NCBI GenBank assembly: GCA_002794785.1
Contig: NBBA01000005.1
Location: 496,001 to 560,000, forward strand
Length of the DNA stretch: 64,000 nucleotides
Reading direction: 5' to 3'
Source: Coniferiporia sulphurascens
Lineage: Eukaryota; Basidiomycota; Agaricomycetes; Hymenochaetales; Hymenochaetaceae
This document shows, piece by piece, positions 44,801 to 56,330 of the stretch. Numbering within the stretch: position 1 is the first letter of the stretch; every line of letters begins with the position of its first letter. The notes beneath the pieces were generated by a model. That model was not told the origin of the DNA, did no database searches, and was given only the letters and a program-made list of their open reading frames with translations. A program made the translations under genes and the position numbers.

Positions 44801-46417
44801 ATGACCCGAATCGCCGAAGCAAAGGAATACGAGAAGAGCCACATCAAGCGGCCGGAAAACTGCTATCTGATTTTCCAGAACAGTGTAGGAGGAAGGATCA
44901 GAACTATGCTCGGACGCAACAAGGCCCAATGGAAGAGAGAGGTTGGGGCATTGTGGCGAAGAATGACGGTAGAAGAGCGTGAGCCCTATTTGCAAGAGGC
45001 TGCAAGACTAGCTGAAGAACACCGGAGGGATTTTCCGGGATACGTGTATAGCCCGGTCAGAGATAAAGAACGGCGAGGCCATCAAAAACGTTCAATTATA
45101 ACTACAAAGGATACTGGTCTACAAGAGGAGGGTTTCGGAACGCAGGGTATTGTTGTATTCCCGGCTTCACCTGTGGTGCGTGTTTAAATTTTTTAATTCG
45201 GCCTCGTCGTTGAACGTCGACACTAGAGCGAGGTATCATCAAAGACCGACCCCCATGTCGGTAGTTCCATTTATCACGAGCTCAAATGGGAACCTGTACA
45301 GATTGACTGCCTCAACTCCACTGCACACCAGAAAATTTCGACCCAGATAACTCCAGCGCGCAACATCTCCTCATCGGGAGCTGATCAAGAGAGACAGAAC
45401 TTTCTTGACTGTGAGAGACGAGCCATATTTAGACAGTTGAAGCATTCAAGCAACTCAGAAGGCTCGGTAGACGGTACGTCACCGAAAGCAGGTCCTCCAA
45501 CGAGGGCAGACCTATCGATTCCATTACAATACGACGCCTACGACTCCTCTACGACCCCGATACGGATTTCCAAGGATGGTCTGACTGCCGACTCCATGAG
45601 CGTCTCAGCAAATATGAGGATGAGCAACTTGGGTGCCGGAGACCCGCTGTTGTTTCTGGGTGGATTCCCTTCTGTGTGTTCAGGATCTTCAAGATGGTCC
45701 GCATCAACTTCTTTTGACGATTCTGAGTTTTCAGCTATGTCCATATCGGAGCGACAGTCACAGATGCCTTTGTATTCGACTCTTGGTCTCAATTTAGATC
45801 TGAGGCCCTCAACCTATTCCGCTATAGTCGAAGATCCCATGTGTGTCTATCGAGGGGAAGGATCAAGCTCACAAAGTGATTTTTCAGTATACACGTCTTC
45901 GCCTTCCAACAGTTTGACCTCATCGCTCTGGTTTACGCCTTCCTCTGCTACCTTTTCTGCGTCCTTACCTTTGGTATCCGACTCAGCGCCGAATACACGA
46001 CGTGCGGAGCTTTCTTATCCAGCTTCCGATCCCCTCACTAGTAGTCCTTACTCACACGGGGGGTTTAACAGTCAGTTTAACTTACCCGGAGCTTCTCAAG
46101 AAAATTTTCTCAGCCTTGATGGTGGCGATGTCGAACTCAAGTCATTCTGTCGACAACGGGTGGCGGTAGACATGAGTACCCCGGCTTCGTTTGAGCTTTC
46201 AAGTTTATCAAACGACGAATTAGCCGCCCAGTTTTTTGGAGAGCATCAACTCATGGACGTGCTGGACTTTAATTCAAGCTTGAACAATGGTTTAACGCCC
46301 TCGGAGATCATCAAAGTCGGTTATTTGAACACTGCCTTTGGCTCGCATCGGACCACTGTTTACAGAGGCGGGAATGACCCGGAATTGCGGCGGAACTCGG
46401 GCACGAGTCTTCAATGA
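44801..46417 (+). CDS. HMG-box transcription factor
   Basis: An HMG box sits near the N-terminus: HIKRPENCYLIFQNSVGGRI, RNKAQWKREVGALWRRMTVE, then EREPYLQEAARLAEEHRRDF and PGYVYSPVRD. The IKRP start, the W-K...LW core and the final PGYVYSP match the single, sequence-specific SOX/TCF/MATA class that bends DNA in the minor groove, not the non-specific HMGB class. The ATG at 44801 lies 36 bases before the box and an in-frame TGA lies just upstream, so either this is the start or an upstream exon joins here. One 51-nt intron (45176-45226) follows PASPV. The remaining 400 residues are Ser/Thr/Pro-rich and disordered, as in transactivation regions, and end at TGA 46415-46417. In basidiomycetes such proteins control mating, fruiting or hyphal growth. 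Which of these applies is unknown; I do not assign a named orthologue. Confidence 0.82.
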
Positions 46418-47330
46418 CCCGGATCGTCTTGGAATGTTTCAGGGCCTCTCATCTTCGCACGACGTTTCCTCCATCTCCATCTTCTTTTTGCGGACACACA
46501 TTACAGACTTTTTCTGCATCGGACAGTTCATAATTGCTTTACTGGCTTCCTAAGCACTTGCCATTTACTAGTCATTTATTTTTCTTCGTTGTTGGTATCG
46601 CTAAGCACATTTGTTCAAATTGTCAAAACTACTATTCGTTCAAGTCACCCTGTGTAAGAATGTGGGGGAAATACAGTACTTTCTGTGCTGTAGCGTCAAT
46701 TCGCGTTCGCTACGAGCACCGAGCCAGGTTAGTATGGAGTTAAGAACAGGTACCAGACGCTGATCATTCAAGGTTGAACCCGGAACGAACCGGCTCGAGG
46801 GTTTGTGACACCCGTAACGCCTTGTGTTCACAGCACGAATTTTTGCGATTCTGGCACTTGGCGGTTCCGCTGGTCTTTCGTCCTCTACACGTTCTCTGCG
46901 CGGTCACAAGTCCATGCGATACTGCGGGGGCTCCGGGAGACGCTGAAACCCTTCTGGACAGTCTGCAGCGAAAAGATAAATGTATCATGCCGCAACCGTC
47001 TGCAGCTCATTCCTCGCGTCGCGCCCAGCCGTGGGTCATTGCACGTCTGCTAGCTCTACAGTGGGGGTTATTGCCCATTCGGTGACCCAAGCTATCTTAA
47101 AAGAGCATGATCGCGGGACATGCTGCTGTCGCAAGGGAAAGTGTCGGGAAATACCTAAGCATGGGACGCTACGCTTCGATGAGAGCGGGCAGAGCGATCC
47201 TGGATCACTCCTTGGTCATCATCGTGCCTCGGGTAAGTGTCTCTTTCCTTAGGAGGCGGAGAGAGTGGTTCTCAGAATTGCGTTAGATACCTTAAGGGAC
47301 CGACCAGTGTCCTTTCAGTCCCATGTCTCC
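46418..47330. other. Intergenic region between HMG and PPR genes
   Basis: About 900 bases. The first part is a T-rich 3' UTR. Overlapping plus-strand frames at 46774-47252 have no motif. A possible leader intron of the PPR gene, with GGGTAAGT at 47231 and TTTCAG at 47318, would lie in the last 100 bases. Nothing firm is present. Confidence 0.45.
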
Positions 47331-50300
47331 ATGCGACGAACCCGGCGTATATTCTCGGAGACGTACACGCACTGCAACACTTTCCGGACGTCACCTTGCT
47401 TTACCATGTTCAGCAGGAGCGTTGCCAGCACGGCTTCCGTGCCGCGGCGGCAGGCTGCTACTATCGCGGGGACCGCAAACTCGCATATCCACAACCTCCG
47501 CAGCCGGAACATTACTGCTGACAAGCACCGCAGTCTAGAGGAACTATGGGACTCTTTCGTGAAACTTCGTGATAGAGGCGAGATCGCCTCATTTAACTCT
47601 GATAAACTTTTCGCGCTTGGACGGAGGATTACGTCGGGCAGGGTGACCTCGTCTACGTCTGAGGAGGCCAATAAGGAGGCCTTGGTTTGGGGGAAATGCC
47701 TAGAAGGCGTTCTTTACGAACTCCAAGGGAGACCATTAACGTCATCTGTCGAGGTCTTTCACTTTGATTGTCTTGCAGCTGAGGCGAAGGCTCTTCAGGG
47801 TCTTTTTGAAGAAGCAATATCGATGGCTGCTCGTTTACCGCTCAATTTGTCCGATAGAGAGCATTCTATGCGGGTTCTTGACGTGTATAGGCACATATTC
47901 TTTTCCTTGCTACGACACACCTCGCCTTCCCGTTCATTCGACTATTACTTCGAAAACAGACACTTTTTCAAGCAGCTGTTGAATGCGGGTTCGCCTCATG
48001 GGGTGAAAACGCTTACTGCACGTTATGATGGCCCCTTCTTCAAAGGACTATCCCTCTTATTCAGGTCTATGGTATCTCCCGCCGCCTTTCTTTCCGGGAA
48101 GCGACGATCATGGCACAAGGCTCATGTAGGGAGGGTCGGCCGGATTATGTTACATGTTCTCTGTCAGGATGGTTTGGCCGAAGATGCGCTTGCTGTATAT
48201 GAGGAGCTCGTTTTGCAAGGCTGCGTCGTTTTTTACGGTCTGCGACACGAGCTCGTACGTTCTCTTGTCAAAGCCGAAAGGTTTGAACGTGCGAATATTG
48301 TATACGCCGACGCAAGGCCAAAGGAGGGGCCTTATTGTGAAGCCGAAAGGAGGTCATATGACGCTACGGGCCTTTATCTATCTGCACATCAAGGCGATGT
48401 TACTTCTGCTGAGGAGATTTTCTCTCGTCTTTCTGCCACAGGATCTGTCTCCGCGTCCGCCATGACCCTTGTCATGCATGCGAGTGCGACGCAAGGGAAC
48501 GTCAGACGCGTCATTGAACTTTTTGAAGGCTTCTTCCCGGGCGGATCTCCTCTGAAACCCAACGTATACCACTACGGCGCGGTGATTCACGCATTCGCTC
48601 GGCGAGACGACTTGGATGGGATGAATAAGTGGATTAAACGTTTGAAAGCGGGAGGCCACGCTCTAGATCTTAGCCTCTACAATACCGTACTCAAAATTTT
48701 CGCGTACCGGAAGGACATTGTATCCATGCAAGGGCTTTTAAAACAGATGCGCGGCATAGGCATATCTCCCGACATCGTCTCCTATACTACCATCCTGAAG
48801 GTTCTTGCGAGCAGACGGGACGTTGTTGCCGCTGAGGCAGTATTCAAGCGTATGATTCGTGAAGGCATTGTCCCCGATCGCATGGCTGTTACTACACTCA
48901 TGAACGCGCATGCGGAGGCTGGTTCGTGGAAGGGCGTCGTTCAAGTGTTCGACTACCTGCGCGGAGTGCCGGAGAAGGAGTTGCGACTTGGGATTGAAGT
49001 CTTCAATACTTTGCTGAAGGCGTATATCTCAATTGGCGCCCCGCTGCACGTTGTAACAGACATATTTCGACGCATTGAAATGGAGAACATCAAGCCGACC
49101 AGCCATACTTTTGCACTACTTATTCTTTCTGCGTGCGAATCTGGCCGCATGGATGTCGCCTCGCGACTTTTTGTCGAGATGGAAGCTCTTGCAGAGAACC
49201 AGGAGACAGACGTGCAAATTACTGTGCACGTGCTCACGATCATCATGACCGGTTATCTGCGCAGAGGGAAGAAAGCAAGGGCTCGCGCCGTTTATGACGA
49301 TATGCTCGCTCGTGGTATTCGGCCGACAGCACACACCTTTGCCTCTATCTTGAAAGCTTATTCAAACAAGAGACACGAGAATAACTTCCGCATTGGGCGG
49401 GAATTCCTTGCGTCTCTCACTGCTACACCTGTCAAAGAGCGTACTTGGGGGGTTCCTGAGAGTAGACGAGAGGATTGGCTGGCATTCGTGTACGCCCCCA
49501 TGCTGCGGGCGCATGCGAAGGGTTATAGTACGAAGGAAGTGGAAGCTCTATATGAAGAGTACAGAAAAGTCGGCGGACAGCCGACTATCGGCACTCTTAC
49601 TCTACTTCTGGATGTATATCGTCGCACAAACGACATTGAGGGCGTACATCGCGTCTGGCCACAAATTCTCGAACTTGCCCTAGCCCGTACAGATGAGGTT
49701 GACTCGCTTCTTGAACCAGAAGACGTACAGTCTTTATCTTCTCTACGCCGCCTTGACTTGCTTTGTATTCCACTTTCGATTTACATTGACGCCGTCTCCC
49801 GTGCAGGACATCATCTCGAAGTTGCGCACACATGGAATACATTGCGGGATACAGGCTTCCAGTTCGACGCTCACAATTGGAACCACCTCGTCATCGCTCT
49901 CGTGCGCGCGGGAGAGTACGCGCGTGCGTTTGAGGTCCTCGAGAGGGTTATCCTTCCCTATCAGATACAGGCTCACAACATGACAGGCACACAATCCGGG
50001 AGCGTCTCTTCCCCTCTTCTTTTCAGCGATGAGGAAGCACGCAAGGAGTTTGAGAGCGAACCATTCACCATACACGCACAGCGCACGTTCAGAAAGCGAC
50101 TGAGGATAAGGCGAATTATGCGGGGCCGTTTACGAGTGAGCGAAAGGACGAACAAGGTCGAGAGCGGAGATCATACGCGGAGGCTACAGTTAATGCAACA
50201 GATTTCGCCCGCATGGAACGCATGGCGCCCTCACACGGTGGCATTGAGGATGCTCGCACGCGTGCTTAAGACCCTATCTGCTGGGCGGCTTCTGAAGCCT

Positions 50301-51176
50301 CCGGGGCGAACACCGTGGAGACGACGACACTATGCGGGCCCTGTTACCGTGGTTGGAACCAAGCCCGGGACTGATGCGAGAGCTGAAGCTGAAGCTGAAT
50401 TTGCGCAGGAAGTCTTGTCCGAGACCGGAATGGAAAAGGAGGTTGTAGTGGTGGCTGAGGAGGCGACTGATGCCGACTTCAGAGCTAAAGTTAGAGTCGA
50501 GCGCAAAGCTGAGGATGGACTCAGGATTAGAACTGCAGATCGGGTTGAACATGGGGTCCGGACCGAAGCCCAGACGAGAACTGAGGCTGAGGTCGAAGCC
50601 GCAACCGAAGCAGATGTCGAAGCCACGTCCGAAGCCGAAGCCGAAGTTGCGATTGGAGCTGGGGTGGAAGCTACCGCTGGGTTGACCATGACTGGAGCCG
50701 AACTTACAGCGAGCGTCGAAGTCTTGGCCGTGGCGGAGGCGGATATTGCTACGGTTGAGGTATCGGCCGATTCTGCGGAGGACAAGGGTCCGGGAGCGGC
50801 CGAAGTTGATGACAAGTCGGTGGCTGAGGTGAAGGCCGCGAGGGAGCTGTTGGAGCGCATTTTGGCCGACTACCCTCGTGCGGTTCGGAAGGTTACGGAG
50901 TGGGCACATGGGCAGATTAGAAAGTATGGAAAGATGGAGCGGGGGAGGTTTAGTGGGTTAGGGAGGCATCCGCGGAAAAGACGTTGGACTGAGTACAGAC
51001 TTTGGCGGATGCGGAACCAGAAACGTAGGCGGCGTAAACGTCGAGTGGTAAAGCGTACTTCTATCCTCCCAGCTCGACGCATTCCGACTCGATTTTCCTA
51101 TCCCACTTCTCGATATATCTCGTCTCGGCGCCCTTCCACTCGACATCTTTCATCTCGTTATACATCCATTCGATAA
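47331..51176 (+). CDS. Long intronless mitochondrial PPR protein
   Basis: A single uninterrupted frame of 1281 residues from ATG 47331 (a second ATG at 47406, MFSRSVASTASVPRRQAATI, is an equally good start). Both N-termini are rich in Arg, Ser and Thr with few acidic residues, as in mitochondrial targeting sequences. From about residue 270 to 900 the protein is made of pentatricopeptide repeats: VYHYGAVIHAFARRDDLDGM, SLYNTVLKIFAYRKDIVSM, DIVSYTTILKVLASRRDVVA, DRMAVTTLMNAHAEAGSWKG, TSHTFALLILSACESGRMDV and TAHTFASILKAYSNKR, among others. Each is a helix-turn-helix unit that binds one RNA base. PPR proteins act in processing, stability or translation of mitochondrial transcripts. The C-terminal 280 residues are unusual: an acidic Ala/Glu-rich section (EAEAEFAQ, TEAEVEAATEADVEATSEAE) and then a very basic Arg/Ser tail (RRRRKRRVVKR ... 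SSRYTSIR). The RNA target cannot be deduced. Confidence 0.88.
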   Translation: MRRTRRIFSETYTHCNTFRTSPCFTMFSRSVASTASVPRRQAATIAGTANSHIHNLRSRNITADKHRSLEELWDSFVKLRDRGEIASFNSDKLFALGRRITSGRVTSSTSEEANKEALVWGKCLEGVLYELQGRPLTSSVEVFHFDCLAAEAKALQGLFEEAISMAARLPLNLSDREHSMRVLDVYRHIFFSLLRHTSPSRSFDYYFENRHFFKQLLNAGSPHGVKTLTARYDGPFFKGLSLLFRSMVSPAAFLSGKRRSWHKAHVGRVGRIMLHVLCQDGLAEDALAVYEELVLQGCVVFYGLRHELVRSLVKAERFERANIVYADARPKEGPYCEAERRSYDATGLYLSAHQGDVTSAEEIFSRLSATGSVSASAMTLVMHASATQGNVRRVIELFEGFFPGGSPLKPNVYHYGAVIHAFARRDDLDGMNKWIKRLKAGGHALDLSLYNTVLKIFAYRKDIVSMQGLLKQMRGIGISPDIVSYTTILKVLASRRDVVAAEAVFKRMIREGIVPDRMAVTTLMNAHAEAGSWKGVVQVFDYLRGVPEKELRLGIEVFNTLLKAYISIGAPLHVVTDIFRRIEMENIKPTSHTFALLILSACESGRMDVASRLFVEMEALAENQETDVQITVHVLTIIMTGYLRRGKKARARAVYDDMLARGIRPTAHTFASILKAYSNKRHENNFRIGREFLASLTATPVKERTWGVPESRREDWLAFVYAPMLRAHAKGYSTKEVEALYEEYRKVGGQPTIGTLTLLLDVYRRTNDIEGVHRVWPQILELALARTDEVDSLLEPEDVQSLSSLRRLDLLCIPLSIYIDAVSRAGHHLEVAHTWNTLRDTGFQFDAHNWNHLVIALVRAGEYARAFEVLERVILPYQIQAHNMTGTQSGSVSSPLLFSDEEARKEFESEPFTIHAQRTFRKRLRIRRIMRGRLRVSERTNKVESGDHTRRLQLMQQISPAWNAWRPHTVALRMLARVLKTLSAGRLLKPPGRTPWRRRHYAGPVTVVGTKPGTDARAEAEAEFAQEVLSETGMEKEVVVVAEEATDADFRAKVRVERKAEDGLRIRTADRVEHGVRTEAQTRTEAEVEAATEADVEATSEAEAEVAIGAGVEATAGLTMTGAELTASVEVLAVAEADIATVEVSADSAEDKGPGAAEVDDKSVAEVKAARELLERILADYPRAVRKVTEWAHGQIRKYGKMERGRFSGLGRHPRKRRWTEYRLWRMRNQKRRRRKRRVVKRTSILPARRIPTRFSYPTSRYISSRRPSTRHLSSRYTSIR

Positions 51177-51422
51177 TACATTTTTGCTTTCAAGTATTAA
51201 TTTTTTTATAATTCAAAGACGACAAAGCAATCCCAGGGAAACATTGTGACTAAAACGAGTGCGGGAAGATGGCGAGCAAATACGAGTCGGGAATAATATC
51301 AATCACGAGGAGCGATACAAATGGAAGTAGAATACATAGGGAGCAGCAGAGGTTTTTTAATCTAGCAGCGTGAGAGTCGATAGTTTACAGACCAAAAAGA
51401 AGAGCGAAGAAATCGATTAAAA
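51177..51422. other. Short convergent gap
   Basis: About 245 bases between the stops of the PPR and velvet genes. It is A/T-rich and looks like two opposed 3' UTRs. Confidence 0.6.
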
Positions 51423-53487
51423 CTACGACTCATCGGAATCATCCTCAGAACCGTCCGATTCGTCGCGTCGTCGCCGGCGCCCAGTTTGGCGGGAGCCGTG
51501 CCGGTTGCGCTAAATAAAAATAAAAGAGTGAGTATACCGTCAGCAGCGCAAAATGAAAACTTACCAAAGGTAGCTTTTGGCCCTGATTACCGAAAGCGAT
51601 TGATAACGCCGTCGTATCTAGGCAAACGATGATCAATAGTTGCAAATCCTTGAATGTGGGAAATGACTACCTGGGACTCCTGGGAATCGCTTCGCGGAGT
51701 ACACAGTAAAAGACTCAGTAAAAGTTTGAGCAAGGATGGGGGCCGAAGTTGTCATAACCCGATTCGCACCAGGCTCGGGAGCGGGATGTCTGTAAAACCC
51801 ACAGTAGTATTAACGATGTAGGAAGAAGTAGCTGATAAAAAAAGATTGCTCACGCGCCAACGTTCATTAGCCGTAACCTAAGCTTGAATGTACCTTCTGT
51901 GCGAATAGAGAGGTCCTGGAAGAGAAAGAACACGCCAGGTTTACGGTGCTCGTCGTTCAAACGCGCCGCATTGGCAGAGAGCGGGCCAACAAGGGTACGT
52001 GTATAAGTAGCTCGTGGGAGAGGTAGTCCCGTCGCTGACGTCGCCGGGCTCGGTGGTGTCGTGTTTGAACTTGCATTAGCCGACGACGGCTTGTGTCCGG
52101 AACTCGTACTGGGTCCCTGGTTCGATCCGGAGCTAGAGCTAGGAGCCTGTCCCTGCGCGACCTGCTGCTGTTGCGGATTGTGCACTACTACGGGACTGGG
52201 GACAGGTACAGAAGTCGATGCGGGAGGAGGCGGCGGTGGCGGCGGGTGCGCATATGGGTAGGGCCCCGGCGGCGGGCCGTACGGCTGGGTCGCATACAGG
52301 GGACCGCCGTCAACCGGAGGAGGCGGTACTCCATACGGTGCGTATCCCGGCGCCGGGGGTGGAGGCGGCGCCACAGAAGGATCGGGATACGGCCCTGGCC
52401 CCGCTTCTGCCGTTGTGGGAGGCGGCGGACCCGGCTCCCCGCGCGCAGTAAGATCAGTTGGCCAATGTGCAGGAGGCGCCTGACCGGGTGTGCCTGTTCG
52501 GTGGTAAGAATGGATTGAGGGGAGTGGATAGCCAGGATACGCGGGGTGCTGGTAGGGCGGGTAGGGCGGGTAACCCCACCCGGCGTGCTCTGGGTAATGC
52601 GCATACGGCGGATGGGTGGGGTATGGCGCCATATTGGGATCGGATATTCCCGCATGGGGAGGTGGCACGGGATGGCCCGGGTACGCGGACTGATGCTGGG
52701 CATGGGCGTACGCAGTAGCGGGGGGCGGGAGAGCTTGAAGGGAGGGCTAGACATATTAAATTTAAATTAAGAGACATAACCGTGATCGGACGGAAGACAT
52801 CCCGAGAACATTTATACAGTCGCCGTCAATACTCTAGTGTGTACAGCGAAGTAATAACCTGAGAACTTACCTGCGAGGACTGCTGATCGGGAACGGACGA
52901 CGACGGATTCGACCCATTCCCACGTCGTCGCGGTTTACTGACATGGGTAGGGATGTAACGGTCCGCCGATGAGGGATGCAAAACGAGATTCATTTCTTGC
53001 TTTCCGTCTGCGGACCACAGGTCGACCGTGACGACGAAAAAAGCGACGTCTATTTCGCTACAAAAATGTCCATGATGAACGTGAGTGTTTAAAAAAACCA
53101 CGAGACAATAAGAAACGAACTCGACGTCGACCACGGTGTTGTCCTCACGGCGTACTGTCATTTTCGCTACGGCAGCGGGCGCCAACGGTCTACGGTCCTA
53201 AAGTACCAAGAGTGAGCTAAATGTCGATCCTGTGAAGATACCCTGGGACCGGGTGACTGACTTTATCGCCAAAGCCACACATTCTGGCGCGAATCGGATT
53301 CTGAATGACCTCGAGAGAATAGTGCCTAGGACAATAGGGCGTTGGTGTCGCAGTCTGGGAGATGGTGATGTGGCACGAACTTGGTGTTATACCAGGAGGC
53401 CCAATGCTGCTCAGAACTTTCACCAGAGTCTGGCCGTGCAGAGGTGACAGTTGTGCTCGTGCGCCGCGCACTAGTGACTTGAATCAT
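51423..53487 (-). CDS. velB: Velvet-domain regulator, VelB-like
   Basis: Velvet proteins are fungal DNA-binding regulators (NF-kB-like fold) that couple light and development to secondary metabolism; VelB pairs with VeA and VosA. The ATG at 53487-53485 starts a short polar leader, joined through a phase-2 intron (donor TG|GTATAAC) to HYSLEVIQNPIRARMCGFGD, the family signature, then DRRPLAPAAV and VRREDNTVVDVEF. Another exon gives EIDVAFFVVTVDLWSADGKQ and EMNLVLHPSS. As in VelB, the velvet domain is then interrupted by a long disordered insert (here about 270 residues, Pro/Tyr/Gly-rich, with many PPP and YP units). It resumes at ATYTRTLVGPLSANAARL, FFLFQDLSIRTEGTFKLRL, TFTESFTVYSAKRFPGVP and TTALSIAFGNQGQKLPL. 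The C-terminus is basic then acidic (TGRRRRRDESDGSEDDSDES), with TAG at 51425-51423. The gene is complete. Confidence 0.93.
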
Positions 53488-56330
53488 GTCTGAGTCTGAC
53501 TGATCCTGCGCGGCGGAGGGCGCAAACTTGAAGGAGAAAGTACCGGACGCCAGGGGTGGCTGCGTACGGCGAGCCTTGCAGCTCGTCTTATGCTGGGAGA
53601 CGGTGGTTGTTAAAGGGAGAGACGTATGCTGGCAAGCGAGCCGAGGGTGAGGATGGTTGCAGCACTTCTCACGTTGCTGGATGCACGATGAGCGAGCCCG
53701 ACCCAGAGGACGGGATAGCCCAGCCGCGCGATCTCGTCCGTTGCAGTGGTGTGATGCAAGACAAAGTAATATTAAGCCGCTATTCCCGGGGCGTTGACGC
53801 TTTTATTCCTCGCCGAGCAAAAACGCGTTCGTAGGCCGTATAACACGGCGAGCTCACGCTCGAGAGCGGCGAGCAAGGCTGCAGATGTTTATAGAGCGCG
53901 TCTGAGCTCATCTGCAGATGCGAGTGGATGGACGCGTGCCGAGCCGGCATCCTCCAGTCCATATCCGCCGTCCACAGCCACTGCCCCGAGCCTGAGTGTG
54001 CAAGTTCAACTCTCTCCCACTTGTTCCTCTGCTTTTCTCGAACTAGCCGGACATGCAGTAAACAGAACATACTAGTACTCGTTGTACTTCCTTCCCCTTC
54101 ATTTCCGGTCTCATGACTCAGAATACCACTCAGGTTCGCCTAAACCAGATCCATGGTATGTCCCCCAGTCCTTCGGACTTACGATACAATCCTGAGAATA
54201 CCACTAAGAATCTATGTGACTAGATCCTGCGTTGGCCTATGGCGATCGTCTATTAACCCTCCCCTTCTCATGTTACTGAGACTCTGTCGCAATCTCCGCT
54301 CCCCCTTCATACCCGGCTAACATTACCCAGTATGCTTATTGGCATATACGATTACCACTTGTTATTCAGGCCAAAAAAAGCCCCGGGTCATGACTACGCC
54401 TGCGCGCAACTCTGTCTTCTGAGGATCTCTTTAAATCCTCATCGTCTCCATCTGGCCCCTGGAATTATCTCATCTATTCAAATGCCCAGCAGAGCATAGT
54501 GTGGTACTGCATCACCTCGGAAACAAAGAAGTCGATCGATAGCCCAGCCCTACCTTTGGATATGTAATTGTAGAAGGGTGCAATAAAACTGGAGAGCATG
54601 CTCTTATCGGTCCCGCCACCCTTCTCCCTGATTCCGCCCCTCATTTGCGGAGACCCGTCAACACACGTCGTGCGTGGTGGACACACCGACAGGTAAGTTT
54701 TGATGTATAGCAGAAAGCCAGCTGACCTTCTCCGCTATATATCTGGTAAGCCGAGCACCGACTTAGAGGTTCATTAACAACGAGGACATACCTCGGTTTC
54801 CCGGCTAGGACTATCCTTCTGTCACATACCCACAAAATGACAAAGTTCGTGTATGCTCCTCGCTTCTCTCCTGCTTGCTGGGGGCTTGACAGCAGCATAT
54901 ATAACCTCACCCTGTCGTCCGCAACCACGTTGAGAACCTTTTATCCACGGAGCCTCAAGCCCTCGCTTCTTCATCTGGTTCTTCCGGGTCCGCCGCAATC
55001 TACCACTGTGCAGTTCCCTCCGCATCCTTTCGTCCGAATTTATCTTCAAGTCCAGCCAATACGGGTTTTCAGACGAATTTTCGTCGCCTTAAATCGACCC
55101 TAGAATTGAATTTTAAAGTGCAACCATCCACGATACGACTCACGCCTGTGCTTCCCGCTTCCTGGGCACGGTGGACCTCCCGTTGTTCTGCCTTACACGT
55201 CTTCGAAGCTACCAGCGTGGTCCTTTAAAAAGACCCACTCCCTTGTGATAGAAAAAAGTCCTCGGCGCAAGTGATGATTGTTTAGAAGCTCATCTGGTGC
55301 CTCTCAGTGATCACTTGCTCCAGATACAACTGCCTCCAAGAATCACTTCTGCTCTTTATCCAGACTTCCCCCCAACAACATGGCCATAAGGACAAAAGCT
55401 GGCTGAACATCTGCGCCGCCCCAGTGATCTAGCCGAGTCGTGTGCTGTTGTGATCCTACCGCTTCTATTACTCCCGGGCTAGATCGACGCGGGAGGCAGA
55501 GACGTGCAAGGCGCAGCCGAGCAAGGTTGGGGACAAACCATGCGTACTGGTAAGAAGGCGTTTAATTACAGGTAGATATGATGTGGGCTGTAGTGCGGTC
55601 TTCTGTCCTGACCGCATGCGTAACTCTATGGGGTGCTGAATCTAGGAGATGCTAGCCCTTGGGTTTTTTGCGAATCGGCGTTAGACTGGCATGCCAGTGC
55701 CCCCAGCATGGGCCATCCCCCACTCCGTTTCACCTGTTCAAGGCCTTGTTCTTTCTGTCCGACTCTCCCAACTTGAGATCAACTCAAGGCCACGGGCACA
55801 AACTGGCGACGTTGCAGCCGCTGCGGCGCTAACTAAAGCCACATCAATAGAAGCCCAGGGTCACCACGGCACTTGCTTCACCCGCGCCCTTTGCCACCGC
55901 CACCATCGACGCCGCACAGAAGCTTTGATTAACCGATGCTACGGTCTCATTTGGCGTCGAAAAGAGTTGAGAATGGGGTCGAGTTGAGAAGGAACATCGA
56001 CTGGACAACAACTAAGTACACCATCAGAAGTGCGTAATTAGACGGCGTGAATTAATTGTACACACAAAAAGCAAGCAAGCACAAATTCAATACATAAGTC
56101 ATGCTAGCGGTAACAAGGACCAGGAAACAGTAGTGAGCCGGGAATTCCGTCGCAAATTGCAGTCGCAAAATAGACTTGCGAGAACAAAATGCCTATCACC
56201 TCCGCAGACTGGTGTCAGCCGCATATACGAGAAAGCAAAAGCAACCATAACAAAGTGCCGCAGTTTATTGCTGTCAAAGCTCTGGCCGTTTCATCAGCAA
56301 TGCAATCAATTAATGGCAGGGCCGGAAGTG
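53488..56330. other. Large gene-poor region
   Basis: About 2.8 kb between the velvet gene start and the BUD31 stop, holding the velvet promoter and the BUD31 3' side. Frames at 53556-53834, 53794-54075, 54837-55103 and 55691-55987 have no recognisable motif and no joinable partners. Direct frame continuity upstream of the velvet ATG (for example LASGTFSFKFAPSAAQDQSD) shows that the velvet leader could begin further up, but no ATG is found in that frame. Nothing else is supported. Confidence 0.45.

Noticed and set aside
46774..47252. Overlapping plus-strand frames before the PPR gene
   Set aside because: Three frames compete over the same bases, none has a motif, and the region fits a 3' UTR followed by a leader.
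50274..50909. Long minus-strand open frames (211 and 176 codons) opposite the PPR tail
   Set aside because: They arise from the GAAGC-type codon bias of the Glu/Ala-rich coding strand; they read as low-complexity Ser/Phe/Gly or Ser/Ala and have no motif or start context.
54837..55103. 88-codon open frame between the velvet and BUD31 genes
   Set aside because: A weak hydrophobic start but no conserved motif, intron or partner exon.
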